Shown piece by piece: positions 51,247-61,015 of a stretch of 64,000 bases of DNA. This DNA comes from Streptomyces sp. V1I1. Lineage in GTDB: Bacteria > Actinomycetota > Actinomycetes > Streptomycetales > Streptomycetaceae. The position numbers were made by a program, and so were the translations under genes. Each line of letters begins with the position of its first letter. The stretch's first letter is position 1. The notes below the pieces were generated by a model. The model had not been told where the DNA came from. It searched no databases and was given only the letters and a program-made list of their open reading frames with translations. The stretch covers positions 7,353,001 to 7,417,000 of the forward strand of contig NZ_JAUSZH010000001.1 of assembly GCF_030817355.1 (NCBI RefSeq), written 5' to 3'.

Positions 51247-53310
51247 TCAGCTGCCGTAGACGCCGACTTCGTTGAGGGAGTAGCCCCAGCCGGTGCCGCG
51301 CTCCAGCCCGTGGACGCGTACGTAGCGGGCTGACGTTCCGGTGAACTGCGCCGTGTCCAGGCCGCCGTCACCGGCGGTCGTGGACCATACGGACTGCCAG
51401 TCCGCACCGTCGGTGGAGACTTCGATGCGGTATGCCTTCCCATAGGCGCGCTCCCAGTTGAGGGTGACGCGCTTGATCAGGCTCGGTGCCCCGAGGTCGA
51501 TCCGGAGCCACTGGTCGTCGCTCCAGTCGCTCGCCCAGCGGGTGCCCGCGTTGCCGTCCACGGCCCTGTCGGGTGCGTAACTCGTGAACAGGCTCCACTC
51601 CGACGAACTGGCCGAGGCGGACGAGCCTGCGGCAAGGTTCACCCCGGCCTTGTGGTTCTCGGAGGCCTTCCAGGTGTCGAGGTAGGACTCGGCGCCCCGG
51701 AAGAGGTCGTCCACCACATCCTTGCCGCCGACGATCCGTATGTCCTCCAGCCAGTCCGGGACCAGACCGTAGTGCGCGGCGCCGTCGGTGTTGATGTCCC
51801 AGGTGCGCTCGCCGGTGGTCTGCCTGTCGATGACGGCGCTGCCGTCGGCGCTGCGGAAGGGGTACCGCACCGGGTTCGGGGTGTCCGCGCCGCGGGGGCC
51901 CGGCCAGCCGCCGACGCCGTTCATGTCGGTGCCGTAGCCATAGCCGACGTTGTACTTGTCGCGCAGCGCGTCCGTGCGCTTCGCCTCCGCGCTGAACGCC
52001 TCGGCGCCGTGCATGTACTGGGCGATGAAGCCGCCGAGACGGTAGACCCGCTCGGTCCAGTTGAGGTCCATCCAGCTGTGCGAGGAGATCACACCGGGGT
52101 ACGACTCGGACTCGAAGATGTCGAAGGCCCGGCCCGCGGCCTTGACGCTCATATGGTCGATCTCCAGCATCATCTTGCGTTTCATCATGCCGCGCACGGC
52201 GTACTCGCCGAGTTCGGTGAGACCTCGGGTGTTGCACTGTGCGTCAGCGGCGTACGAGGGGACCTTCACGCCCGGCGGAAGTTCCTTCTCCGCATTGGGC
52301 GCCGACGCGAGGCCGATGGGGTTGTCGTGCTGCGGGCCCGTGCACTTCTCCGTCTTCCAGAAGGTGCCGGTCGACAGGAACTGGCCGACGTTGATCGCCG
52401 TGCCGAGGGTGCCCTCGTCGAAACGGACCCCGCACAGGGCGTTGTCGAACTTGTGGCACAGGAACATGCTGCGTACGCCCAGTTTGTGCAGCTCGTCCAG
52501 ACCGCGGTCGATGTCGTCCTTGCCGCACTGCGCGACGTCCAGGATCTGCTTGCAGCCGAACGGCTCGGAGGTCTCGACCCCCAGAATGACGGCCAGCTTG
52601 CCCTGCTGGATGACCTCGCGGGCCTGTGCGCTGTCGGTGACGATCCTGAACCAGCCCTTGCCCGGGCCGCCGTACATCTTGTCGATGAAGGCCTGCATGT
52701 CGTACGTCTTCTGCGCCTGCAGGCGGATGGAGGTCATCTCGTCGCAGCTGCGGTCCTTGAAGAAGTAGACCGAGCAGATCACGCCGTTGGTGACGAGGTC
52801 GTTGACGAGCACCCGCTGACCGCCGCGCCAGGCCCGTTCGACCCAGGCGTAGTAGTTCTGCTGGTGGGTCAGCGAGTCATGGGCGGGCCAGTCCTTGAAG
52901 GTCGGCCATCCGTTGGGGTCGTGCTTGCCGTCGCCGCCTTTGGTGATGAAGTCGAAGATGGCGAGTGAGCCGTCGGGGTAGTGCTCGGGGCAGTCCTTGA
53001 GCGCGTCGGCGATCCCCAGTTCGGAGAACGGCTTGCCGCAGATGAGCCGACCGCCGAAGGCCTCGTTGGACATCAGGTGGTTGTGTGCGTCGACGAAGCC
53101 CCGTACCTGTCCCTGGGAGTCGGTCCCTTTGAAGGGCTCGCCCGTGACATTGATCTGGGAGTCGGGCGCGGGCCGGGCGGCCGGGGTCCACCAGCCGGAC
53201 TCGGCCGAGGAACTGGGCGCTGTGCCGAGGACCATGGCCACCACCGTGAGGAGCAGCGACAGAATCGCGATGGGCCTGCGTTTGCGGTGCGAGTGTCGAG
53301 TCATGGGCAT
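51247..53310 (-). CDS. Secreted metal-dependent hydrolase with C-terminal discoidin (F5/8 type C) domain
   Basis: A roughly 687-residue exported protein. The basic signal peptide RHSHRKRRPIAILSLLLTVV ends AMVLGTAPSSSAES. The catalytic region (residues about 70-540) has GFVDAHNHLMSNEA (HxH metal ligands as in amidohydrolases), FLCHKFDNALCG, MLEIDHMSVKAAG, GVISSHSWMD and GYGTDMNGVGG, which fit a TIM-barrel metal-dependent hydrolase related to amidohydrolase/dipeptidase families. Residues about 555-687 form a galactose-binding discoidin domain (WSLFTSYAPDRAVDGNAGTR, WLRIDLGAPSLIKRVTLNWE). ATG 53310 or 53304 both possible. Likely acts on an extracellular, perhaps carbohydrate-associated, substrate. 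Confidence 0.75.
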   Translation of the reverse strand: MPMTRHSHRKRRPIAILSLLLTVVAMVLGTAPSSSAESGWWTPAARPAPDSQINVTGEPFKGTDSQGQVRGFVDAHNHLMSNEAFGGRLICGKPFSELGIADALKDCPEHYPDGSLAIFDFITKGGDGKHDPNGWPTFKDWPAHDSLTHQQNYYAWVERAWRGGQRVLVNDLVTNGVICSVYFFKDRSCDEMTSIRLQAQKTYDMQAFIDKMYGGPGKGWFRIVTDSAQAREVIQQGKLAVILGVETSEPFGCKQILDVAQCGKDDIDRGLDELHKLGVRSMFLCHKFDNALCGVRFDEGTLGTAINVGQFLSTGTFWKTEKCTGPQHDNPIGLASAPNAEKELPPGVKVPSYAADAQCNTRGLTELGEYAVRGMMKRKMMLEIDHMSVKAAGRAFDIFESESYPGVISSHSWMDLNWTERVYRLGGFIAQYMHGAEAFSAEAKRTDALRDKYNVGYGYGTDMNGVGGWPGPRGADTPNPVRYPFRSADGSAVIDRQTTGERTWDINTDGAAHYGLVPDWLEDIRIVGGKDVVDDLFRGAESYLDTWKASENHKAGVNLAAGSSASASSSEWSLFTSYAPDRAVDGNAGTRWASDWSDDQWLRIDLGAPSLIKRVTLNWERAYGKAYRIEVSTDGADWQSVWSTTAGDGGLDTAQFTGTSARYVRVHGLERGTGWGYSLNEVGVYGS

Positions 53311-53479
53311 CACTCATGCCTTCGGTGAGCGGATGGTGGGGGGTGAGGAGCCGATACCGTTCGGGGCCATGTCCGTCCTGGGGATGGATTGTCATGGCCC
53401 GTGCAAGCAGTGCGACGAGAATCGCGACTATCACACTCGGAGTCAATAGTCCGGGACGGTTGACCTGATGACTCGACAG

Positions 53480-53726
53480 ATCCGCCGGACTCGCCTTCAC
53501 GGACGCCATTCCGACGTTCCCCGGCTGCCGCAGTGTGTTCCTGGCGGGGCCGTGGATGGCCGGGCAGCCAGCCTTCCTCGAGACACGAGCCGAACGAATA
53601 CGGGTGGTCAACGTCGTGCCGATCAGTGAGGCGGAACGCGCCGATTCGCCGGCGGCCCGACCGGAGGCGTTCTTCAGCGATCTGCTCGACTCACGGGACG
53701 CCCTCACTCCGCCAGCCCTGGCCTGA
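53480..53726 (+). pseudogene. Possible suppressor-of-fused (SUFU) domain C-terminal relic
   Basis: A frame reading GLAFTDAIPTFPG, then FLETRAERIRVVNVVPISEA and FFSDLLDSRDALTPPALA resembles the end of bacterial SUFU-domain proteins, where a strand leads to VVPLTxAE and a final LLDxxDxLxP helix. There is no start with a ribosome site and the N-terminal domain is missing. It may be the remnant of a gene truncated on its left side. The match is by eye and weak. Confidence 0.35.
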
Positions 53727-53862
53727 CGCTCCCGGCGAGGGTGCAGGGTCGTCCGCGCTGAGGTGAGCGGGGTGATCGGGTTTGGTTCGACGGCACCGGC
53801 CCGATGATTCTGCGTCGCGGCGGGAGTCCTGTATTCGACCGCACACTTGAGAGGGTGGACCC

Positions 53863-55011
53863 ATGGCCGATCTGCGCGACACGCTGGAGACGCACGTCAG
53901 AAAGGGCTCGGTGCCGGGAGCGGTTGGCCTGGTGGCCCGCGGTGACCGGGTCGAGGCGGAGGCCGTGGGGTACGTCGACGTCGAGGCCACCGTCCCGATG
54001 GTCAGGGATTCGATCTTCCGCATCGCATCGATCACCAAACCCATCGTCGCCGCGGCCGTCATGATGCTGGTCGAGGACGGCCGGATCGCGCTGGACGACC
54101 CGGTCGGGCAGTGGCTGCCGGAGCTGGCCTCACCGAGCGTCGTCCGTACGCCGGCCGCGCCGGTGGACGACGTGGTCCCGGCGGTCCGGCCGATCACCGT
54201 CTTCCATCTGCTCAGCTCCCGTGCCGGGTACGGCTTCCCCTCCGACTTCTCACTGCCCGCGGTCGCGCCGCTGTTCAGCGAGCTGAAGCAGGGACCGCCG
54301 CAGCCGCAGACCGTCCCCCCGCCGGACCAGTGGATGGCGAGGCTGTCCCGCATTCCGCTGCTGCACCAGCCGGGCGACGGATGGCTTTACAACATCAGCT
54401 CCGACCTTCAGGGCGTGCTGATCGCAAGGGTCACGGGCCAACCGCTGCCCGAGTTCCTGGCCGAGCGGCTGTTCGAGCCGCTCGGGATGGCCGATACCGC
54501 ATTCGCGGTACCGGCCGCCAAGCTCGACCGGTTCACCAGCTACTACCGGACCGATTCCGAGGGTGCACTCGAGCTGGTCGACGCCGCCGACGGGCAGTGG
54601 AGCAGCCCACCGGCGTTCCCGTCCGGCGCCGGCGGGCTGGTCTCGACCGTCGACGACTGGCTCGCCTTCGGCCGGATGCTGCTCGCCGGAGGGACGGCCG
54701 GTGGCCGCCGGCTGCTGTCGCCCGAGTCGGTGCGGCAGATGACCACCAATCACCTGACCCCGTCCGAGCGTGAGTCTGCCGGGTTGTTCCTCGAGGGGAT
54801 GGGCTGGGGTTTCGGCGGCGCGGTCGATGTCGAGGCCGTCGAACCGTGGAGCGTGCCGGGACGCTACGGCTGGGTCGGCGGCACCCGTACGGCCGCGCAC
54901 GTCACACCGTCCACCGGCGCGGTCACCATCGTGCTCAGCCAGCTGCAGATGGGCGGCCCCAGCTTCCCTGAGCTGATGCGGGACTTCTGGCGGTACGCGG
55001 CCGACGTCTGA
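53863..55011 (+). CDS. Serine hydrolase (class C beta-lactamase/esterase family)
   Basis: A 382-residue cytoplasmic serine hydrolase. Nucleophile Ser and general-base Lys are in the SxxK motif FRIASITKPIVAAAVMM (about residue 65); the YxN-like motif is GWLYNISSDLQG; the third motif region is GRYGWVGGTRTAAHVTPSTG. There is no signal peptide, which favours an EstB-like esterase over a penicillin-binding function. It stands alone, with the SUFU-like relic upstream and a divergently placed NTF2-like gene downstream. Confidence 0.85.
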   Translation: MADLRDTLETHVRKGSVPGAVGLVARGDRVEAEAVGYVDVEATVPMVRDSIFRIASITKPIVAAAVMMLVEDGRIALDDPVGQWLPELASPSVVRTPAAPVDDVVPAVRPITVFHLLSSRAGYGFPSDFSLPAVAPLFSELKQGPPQPQTVPPPDQWMARLSRIPLLHQPGDGWLYNISSDLQGVLIARVTGQPLPEFLAERLFEPLGMADTAFAVPAAKLDRFTSYYRTDSEGALELVDAADGQWSSPPAFPSGAGGLVSTVDDWLAFGRMLLAGGTAGGRRLLSPESVRQMTTNHLTPSERESAGLFLEGMGWGFGGAVDVEAVEPWSVPGRYGWVGGTRTAAHVTPSTGAVTIVLSQLQMGGPSFPELMRDFWRYAADV

Positions 55012-55187
55012 GGTAGGCGTGGTGCCGGGCACGACACGGCGTCGTATGCCCTGCCGACCGTCATCGCCCCATGGTCCGGCAGACACGGTGGGATCGTCGC
55101 TGTTGAGCCAGCCTCTGCCCCCGGTTTCCTGGACGCATGAATACGGCCTGCCGCGAGGATCAAGCTCTGTCAGCCGCTCGACCGATA

Positions 55188-55640
55188 TCACCCCGGCAGG
55201 GGACGCCGGCCGACGCCCGCCAGTTCATTGAGAGGGCCGTCGGTCAGCGTGGCGCGCTGATCGATCGCCACCGGCAGCCGTGCCATGGTGGAGGGCTCGA
55301 TCAGCCCCGCCTGCCCCAGGACCGATGCCTGATCCCAGTAGATGTGCTCGCTCGCGATCAGGATGCCGTCGCACGACACGACCGCTATGACCGCGATGCT
55401 TATCGCCTTCCCTGTCGGGGCCACGCCGGGGAGGATCCAGGGGACTTCAATGTCATGGGTGAACGAGGCCAGCATCTCCTCGACGATGCGGTCGTCGCCG
55501 GTGGTCCGGGTCAGGGTCTCAAGCGTGAAGTCCCGTGGATTGCGGCCGATGAACCAGCGGCGGTAGAAGTCGCGCACGGGTCCCCTGCCGCGGGCGCCCA
55601 TGGCAGTGGGCACATGGAGCACCGCTGGTGCGTCCGTCAT
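55188..55640 (-). CDS. NTF2/SnoaL-like protein, N-terminally shortened
   Basis: A 150-residue SnoaL-like cone-fold protein: GRGPVRDFYRRWFIGRNPRD, then GDDRIVEEMLASFTHDIEVP, WILPGVAPTGKAISIAVIAV and the typical ASEHIYWDQASVLGQAGLI. Related proteins carry about 45 more residues at the start (the first helices, normally before NVPTxxGxxG); here MTDA joins straight to PAVLHVPTAMG. An early in-frame deletion is likely. It may no longer fold fully. Function of the family is unclear (small-molecule isomerase or hydrolase fold). Confidence 0.65.
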   Translation of the reverse strand: MTDAPAVLHVPTAMGARGRGPVRDFYRRWFIGRNPRDFTLETLTRTTGDDRIVEEMLASFTHDIEVPWILPGVAPTGKAISIAVIAVVSCDGILIASEHIYWDQASVLGQAGLIEPSTMARLPVAIDQRATLTDGPLNELAGVGRRPLPG

Positions 55641-56019
55641 GGTATCGGTCGCTTCCTGTCGTGCCCGGCCCGATACCGGCGCGGGCGCTTCCGAAAGCCG
55701 CCGTGATGCGGCGTTCGATTCACCCTGGAGGGGGACTCGTCACCCCAGAGGGGGATTGCGCCGCCCCGGCCCCCGGAAGCCGCCGCGGTCGACCGCCCGC
55801 TCGCGGCAGCCCATATCGTCGAGCCGTTCGTTACTCCTCGTGCGCGTCAAGCCGCCTTCCCGGCAAGCGGCACCGGAACGTAACGCATCAGCCCATGCCC
55901 AATGCGTAGGGTCCTTGACCGTGGATCGCGCCTCCACGATGCTGTTGTTGCGACACGTGAGATGCGTGCCGTAATAAGCAACGCAATTCCCATGGGTGCG
56001 TATCAGTCGAGGAGTGGCC
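55641..56019. other. Intergenic region, 379 bp, upstream of mscR
   Basis: No credible gene. The right third holds a two-dyad operator candidate (55947-55982) and a GAGGAG ribosome site. The left part contains GAGGGGGA(C/T)T repeats around 55730-55755. Confidence 0.5.
55947..55982. promoter_or_regulatory. Candidate tandem-dyad operator upstream of mscR
   Basis: First half GTTGCG-ACACG-TGAGAT (55947-55963), second GTGCCG-TAATA-AGCAAC (55966-55982), start-to-start 19 bp. The outer half-sites GTTGCG and AGCAAC match the motif found upstream of betA and the Rieske genes; the inner ones are degenerate. Confidence 0.45.
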
Positions 56020-57105
56020 ATGACTCACCAGGTCCGTGCTGTCGTCGCGCGAGGGAAAGGCGCCCCCGTCAGCCTGGAAACAATCATCGTGCCTGACCCC
56101 GGCCCGGGTGAGGCGCTGGTGAACATCGAGGCCTGCGGGGTTTGCCACACCGATCTGCACTATCGCGAGGGCGGCATCAGCGACGACTTCCCCTTCCTGC
56201 TCGGCCATGAGGCCGCGGGTCGGGTCGAGGCGGTCGGCGAGGGTGTCACCGAGGTCGCGCCGGGCGACTTTGTCATCCTGAACTGGCGTGCGGTCTGCGG
56301 CCAGTGCCGGGCCTGTCTGCGAGGGCGCCCCTGGTACTGCTTCAACACCCACAACGCCAAGCAGAAGATGACCCTCGCCGACGGCACCGAGCTGTCCCCG
56401 GCCCTGGGCATCGGCGCATTCGCCGAGAAGACGCTGGTGGCGGCCGGGCAGTGTACGAAGGTCGACGAGCGGGCGTCGGCCGCGGTCGCAGGGCTCCTGG
56501 GCTGCGGTGTGATGGCGGGCATCGGCGCCGCCATCAACACCGGCGCCGTCGGGCGTGGTGATTCCGTCGCCGTCATCGGCTGTGGCGGCGTGGGCGACGC
56601 GGCGATCGCCGGGTCCCGGCTCGCGGGCGCGGCGAAGATCATCGCGGTGGACATCGACGAGCGGAAGCTGGCCACCGCGAAGAAGATCGGCGCAACCCAC
56701 ACGGTCAACTCCAAGGAGACCGATCCGGTCGAGGCGGTCCGCGAACTGACCGGCGGCTTCGGTGCGGACGTCGTCATCGAGGCCGTCGGCCGCCCGGAGA
56801 CGTACAAGCAGGCCTTCTACGCCCGCGACCTCGCCGGGACCGTCGTCCTCGTCGGCGTCCCGACTCCGGAGATGAAGCTCGAGCTTCCGCTGCTGGACGT
56901 CTTCGGACGCGGCGGATCGCTCAAGTCGTCCTGGTACGGGGACTGCCTCCCGAGCCGCGACTTCCCGATGCTGATCGACCTCCATCTGCAGGGGCGCCTG
57001 GATCTGGATGCGTTCGTGACAGAGACGATCGCGCTCGACGATGTCGAGAAGGCCTTCGAGCGGATGCATCACGGTGACGTGCTGCGCTCGGTGGTGGTCT
57101 TCTGA
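56020..57105 (+). CDS. mscR: S-(hydroxymethyl)mycothiol dehydrogenase (formaldehyde detoxification)
   Basis: A 361-residue zinc-dependent class III alcohol dehydrogenase. Catalytic zinc ligands are in [15 protein letters not shown] and GHEAAGRVE, structural-zinc cysteines in [15 protein letters not shown], and the NAD-binding fold in [16 protein letters not shown]. Sequence and length fit the mycothiol-dependent formaldehyde dehydrogenase of actinobacteria, which oxidises the formaldehyde-mycothiol adduct to S-formylmycothiol. GAGGAGTGGCC precedes ATG 56020. Its stop overlaps the next start (TGATG). Its place next to an N-demethylating Rieske system explains the need: demethylation releases formaldehyde. 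Confidence 0.88.
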   Translation: MTHQVRAVVARGKGAPVSLETIIVPDPGPGEALVNIEACGVCHTDLHYREGGISDDFPFLLGHEAAGRVEAVGEGVTEVAPGDFVILNWRAVCGQCRACLRGRPWYCFNTHNAKQKMTLADGTELSPALGIGAFAEKTLVAAGQCTKVDERASAAVAGLLGCGVMAGIGAAINTGAVGRGDSVAVIGCGGVGDAAIAGSRLAGAAKIIAVDIDERKLATAKKIGATHTVNSKETDPVEAVRELTGGFGADVVIEAVGRPETYKQAFYARDLAGTVVLVGVPTPEMKLELPLLDVFGRGGSLKSSWYGDCLPSRDFPMLIDLHLQGRLDLDAFVTETIALDDVEKAFERMHHGDVLRSVVVF

Positions 57106-57734
57106 TGACCGCAGGCATCGACCGACTGGGCACCTCCGGCACCTTCTCCCTGGACGGCGGCACCTGGGACGTCGACAACAACGTGTGGATCGTCGGCGAC
57201 GACCGGGAAGCGGTCGTCATCGACGCCGCGCACGACGCGGACGCCATCGCTGCCGCGCTCGGGGGCCGGACGCTTCGCGCGATCGTCTGCACACACGCCC
57301 ACAACGACCACATCGACGCCGCCCCGGCGCTCGCCGACCGGACCGGCGCTCCGATTCTGCTGCACCCGGACGACCTTCCGTTGTGGAAGCAGACCCACTC
57401 CGAGCGGCTGCCCGACGCCGAACTGGCCGACGGGCAGGTCCTGACAGTGGCGGGTGTCGATCTGACGGTGCTGCACACCCCCGGGCACGCCCCCGGAGCG
57501 GTCTGCCTGTACGCGCCGGCTCTGAACGCCCTTTTCAGCGGTGACACGCTCTTCGCGGGCGGGCCGGGGGCGACGGGTCGGTCGTACAGCCACTTCGGCA
57601 CCATCATCGAGTCGATCCGGGACCGGCTGCTGGCGTTGCCGGGCGACACTGTCGTGCACACCGGCCATGGGGATACGACCACCATCGCCGCGGAGGCCCC
57701 GCATCTTCAGGAGTGGATCGACCGCGGGTTCTGA
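57105..57734 (+). CDS. MBL-fold metallo-hydrolase, partner of mscR
   Basis: A 209-residue metallo-beta-lactamase-fold enzyme with the metal motif ICTHAHNDHIDAAPAL (HxHxDH), LHTPGHAPGAVCLY, FSGDTLFAGGPGATG and VVHTGHGDTTTI. It is translationally coupled to mscR (TGATG). This pair is conserved in actinobacteria; the hydrolase probably cleaves S-formylmycothiol or a related thioester, a role inferred from context and from glyoxalase-II-like family members. Confidence 0.85.
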   Translation: MTAGIDRLGTSGTFSLDGGTWDVDNNVWIVGDDREAVVIDAAHDADAIAAALGGRTLRAIVCTHAHNDHIDAAPALADRTGAPILLHPDDLPLWKQTHSERLPDAELADGQVLTVAGVDLTVLHTPGHAPGAVCLYAPALNALFSGDTLFAGGPGATGRSYSHFGTIIESIRDRLLALPGDTVVHTGHGDTTTIAAEAPHLQEWIDRGF

Positions 57735-57777
57735 CCGTGGGTTCCGACTGCGGGTTCTGAACTGCGGGTTCTGACCG
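57723..57777. repeat. Imperfect GCGGGTTCTGACC direct repeats
   Basis: Four imperfect copies of a 12-16 bp unit (GCGGGTTCTGAxC) run from the end of the MBL gene into the short gap before sdaA; a related CTCGGGTCAGCA pair follows at 57790-57817. They overlap the last codons and may be slippage products. Confidence 0.55.
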
Positions 57778-57811
57778 CCTCGCGGCGGCCTCGGGTCAGC
57801 ATTTCCTCGGG

Positions 57812-59188
<1,377 letters not shown>

Positions 59189-59209
59189 GTCGTACCCTCC
59201 GAGTCCGAA

Positions 59210-59245
59210 GTTGTGTAGTGCGCACAGCGTTGCGTAAAAAGAAAC
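59210..59245. promoter_or_regulatory. Candidate tandem-dyad operator upstream of sdaA
   Basis: GTTGTG-TAGTG-CGCACA (59210-59226) and GTTGCG-TAAAA-AGAAAC (59229-59245), spaced 19 bp start to start, lie 22-57 bp before the sdaA start codon. Confidence 0.55.
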
Positions 59246-59311
59246 ATGGAACAAGGGGTCGGCCCGCCCGGAGGATGCCTTGACACGGGCTTTGGGGGAC
59301 TTCAAACTGGC

Positions 59312-59347
59312 GTTGCGCTAACCGCAATCCGTTTCGCTATATGCACC
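59312..59347. promoter_or_regulatory. Candidate tandem-dyad operator upstream of the Rieske operon
   Basis: GTTGCG-CTAAC-CGCAAT (59312-59328) is nearly perfect; GTTTCG-CTATA-TGCACC (59331-59347) follows in the same 19-bp register. They end 18 bp before the Rieske ferredoxin start codon. Confidence 0.6.
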
Positions 59348-59365
59348 CGAGTCACCCGAGGTGTC

Positions 59366-59728
59366 ATGATGATTCCCGCGTGCCGTCTCGCGGATCTGCC
59401 GCGAGGCGAGGCCTACCGGCTCGACATCGATCCGCCCGTCTCGGTGTTCCACACCGATGACGGCGAGGTCTTCGCCATCGACGACACTTGCACCCACCAG
59501 GATGCGTCGCTCGCCGACGGCTGGCTGGAGGGCCGCGAGGTCGAATGCCCGCTGCATGCCTCGAAGTTCGACCTCCGGACGGGGGCCGTCGACTCACCGC
59601 CTGCCAAGCTCCCCGTCCGCACCCATCAGGTCCTGATCGAGGACGGCATGATCTACGTCCAGCCGTCCACGGCGGCTCCGAATCTTCCGCCCTGCATCGC
59701 GGCACGGCTCGCCGGAGGTCTCGCGTGA
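59366..59728 (+). CDS. Rieske [2Fe-2S] ferredoxin
   Basis: A 120-residue Rieske protein. Cluster ligands: CTHQDASLADGWLEGREVEC (Cys and His of box 1, Cys of box 2) with CPLHASKFDLRTG completing box 2 (CxxH). It starts MMIPACRLADLPRGEAYRLD; GAGG is 6 nt before ATG 59366. It passes electrons from the reductase encoded next (GTGA overlap) to the Rieske oxygenase at 61016. The C-terminal tail after residue 100 is longer than in typical BphA3-type ferredoxins. Confidence 0.88.
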   Translation: MMIPACRLADLPRGEAYRLDIDPPVSVFHTDDGEVFAIDDTCTHQDASLADGWLEGREVECPLHASKFDLRTGAVDSPPAKLPVRTHQVLIEDGMIYVQPSTAAPNLPPCIAARLAGGLA

Positions 59729-60888
59729 GGACCGTGGCCGTGGTGGGCGCCTCGCTCGCCGGACTGTCGGCCGCGCGTTCCCTGCGCAAGCAGGGCTACG
59801 ACGGACGGCTCGTCGTGATCGGTGACGAGCCGCACCGCCCGTACGACAGGCCGCCGCTGTCCAAGGAGTTCCTCGCCGGCACGATCCGTGAAGCGGATCT
59901 CGCGCTGGAGGCGGACGGCGAGGACCTGCAGGCGGAGTGGCTGCTCGGCGTGCGGGCCGCAGGATTCGACCCCGGTGACCACGCCGTCCGGCTTGCGGAC
60001 GGCCGGTCCGTCCGGGCCGACGGGGTCGTCGTCGCCACGGGTGCGACCGCGCGCACGCTTCCGGGCGGCGAGGGCCTCGCCGGAGTGCATACGCTGCGCA
60101 CCCTGGACGAAGCCCGTGCCCTGCGGGCCGACCTCGCCCGGGGCGGGCGGCTGGTGGTGATCGGCGGCGGGTTCATCGGCGCCGAGGTCGCCTCGACCGC
60201 GTACGGCCTGGGACTTGACGTGACGGTCATCGAGGCGGCGCCGACTCCGCTGGCCGGACCGCTCGGCGAGGCAATGGGCGGCATCGTCTCCACGCTCCAT
60301 GCGGACCACGGCGTACGCCTGCTGTGCGGCGTCGGCGTCAAAGGGCTGAGCGGGGCGGCTCGCGTCGAGGCGGTCCTGCTCGAGGACGGCCGCAGCATCC
60401 CGGCCGACACGGTCGTCGTAGGCGTGGGCGCCCGCCCGTGCGTCGAGTGGCTGGAGGGATCCGGCGTCGTACTGGACGACGGCGTCAAGTGCGGCGCGGA
60501 CGGCCGCACAAGCGTGTCCGGTGTGGTCGCGGTCGGCGACTGTGCCTCCTGGTACGACCCGGTCGCCGGGGTCCACCGTCGCGTCGAGCACTGGACCGGC
60601 GCGCGGGAACGGCCCGTCGCGGCCGTGGCCGCGCTGCTTTCCGGCGGTGCGGCGACGCCGGCGGTGCCCAAGCCGCCGTACTTCTGGTCGGACCAGTACG
60701 GCGTACGGATCCAGTTCGCCGGGCATTCCGCCGGGGCCGACAGTGTGACCGTCGAGGAGGGGCTCCCGGACGACCGCAGCTTCCTGGCGGTCTACAGGCG
60801 GTCGGGGCATCCGGTCGCGGTCCTCGGGATGAACCAGCCGCGCCTGTTCACCCTCTGGCGCAAGCAGCTCGCTGCCGCCACGCTCTGA
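59725..60888 (+). CDS. FAD-dependent ferredoxin reductase
   Basis: A 387-residue reductase of the BphA4/rubredoxin-reductase type: FAD-binding VRTVAVVGASLAGLSAARSL, the RPYDRPPLSKEFLAG motif, NAD-binding GRLVVIGGGFIGAEVASTAY, the second FAD motif GVVAVGDCASWYDP, and a C-terminal domain with PPYFWSDQYGVRIQFAGHS. It transfers electrons from NAD(P)H to the Rieske ferredoxin. Translational overlap with the ferredoxin gene is 4 bp. It replaces the CntB/GbcB-type fused reductase found in other betaine demethylases, giving a three-component system. Confidence 0.88.
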   Translation: MRTVAVVGASLAGLSAARSLRKQGYDGRLVVIGDEPHRPYDRPPLSKEFLAGTIREADLALEADGEDLQAEWLLGVRAAGFDPGDHAVRLADGRSVRADGVVVATGATARTLPGGEGLAGVHTLRTLDEARALRADLARGGRLVVIGGGFIGAEVASTAYGLGLDVTVIEAAPTPLAGPLGEAMGGIVSTLHADHGVRLLCGVGVKGLSGAARVEAVLLEDGRSIPADTVVVGVGARPCVEWLEGSGVVLDDGVKCGADGRTSVSGVVAVGDCASWYDPVAGVHRRVEHWTGARERPVAAVAALLSGGAATPAVPKPPYFWSDQYGVRIQFAGHSAGADSVTVEEGLPDDRSFLAVYRRSGHPVAVLGMNQPRLFTLWRKQLAAATL

Positions 60889-60913
60889 CGCCACTCGTGC
60901 GGTGTCACCTGCT

Positions 60914-60949
60914 GTTGCTCATCACGCCATGTATTGCATATCGCACCCG
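60914..60949. promoter_or_regulatory. Candidate tandem-dyad operator upstream of the Rieske oxygenase gene
   Basis: GTTGCT-CATCA-CGCCAT (60914-60930) and an ATTGCA half-site exactly 19 bp later (60933), followed by CGCACC with shortened spacing. It is weaker than the other copies but lies at the right place, about 70-100 bp before the start. Confidence 0.4.
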
Positions 60950-61015
60950 CCGTTCGGACTACCTCGTCCCCGGCGCGACGACCGACCGACGACGTCACCC
61001 CGCGAGGAGTGCATT

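Noticed and set aside
53535..53726. An intact 63-residue gene
   Set aside because: The open frame continues the reading of sequence upstream of its start and resembles only the end of a longer family, so it is reported as a relic instead.
59190..59365. Possible glycine riboswitch between sdaA and the Rieske genes
   Set aside because: The leaders are only about 20-60 nt and are filled by the dyad motifs; no riboswitch core is visible.
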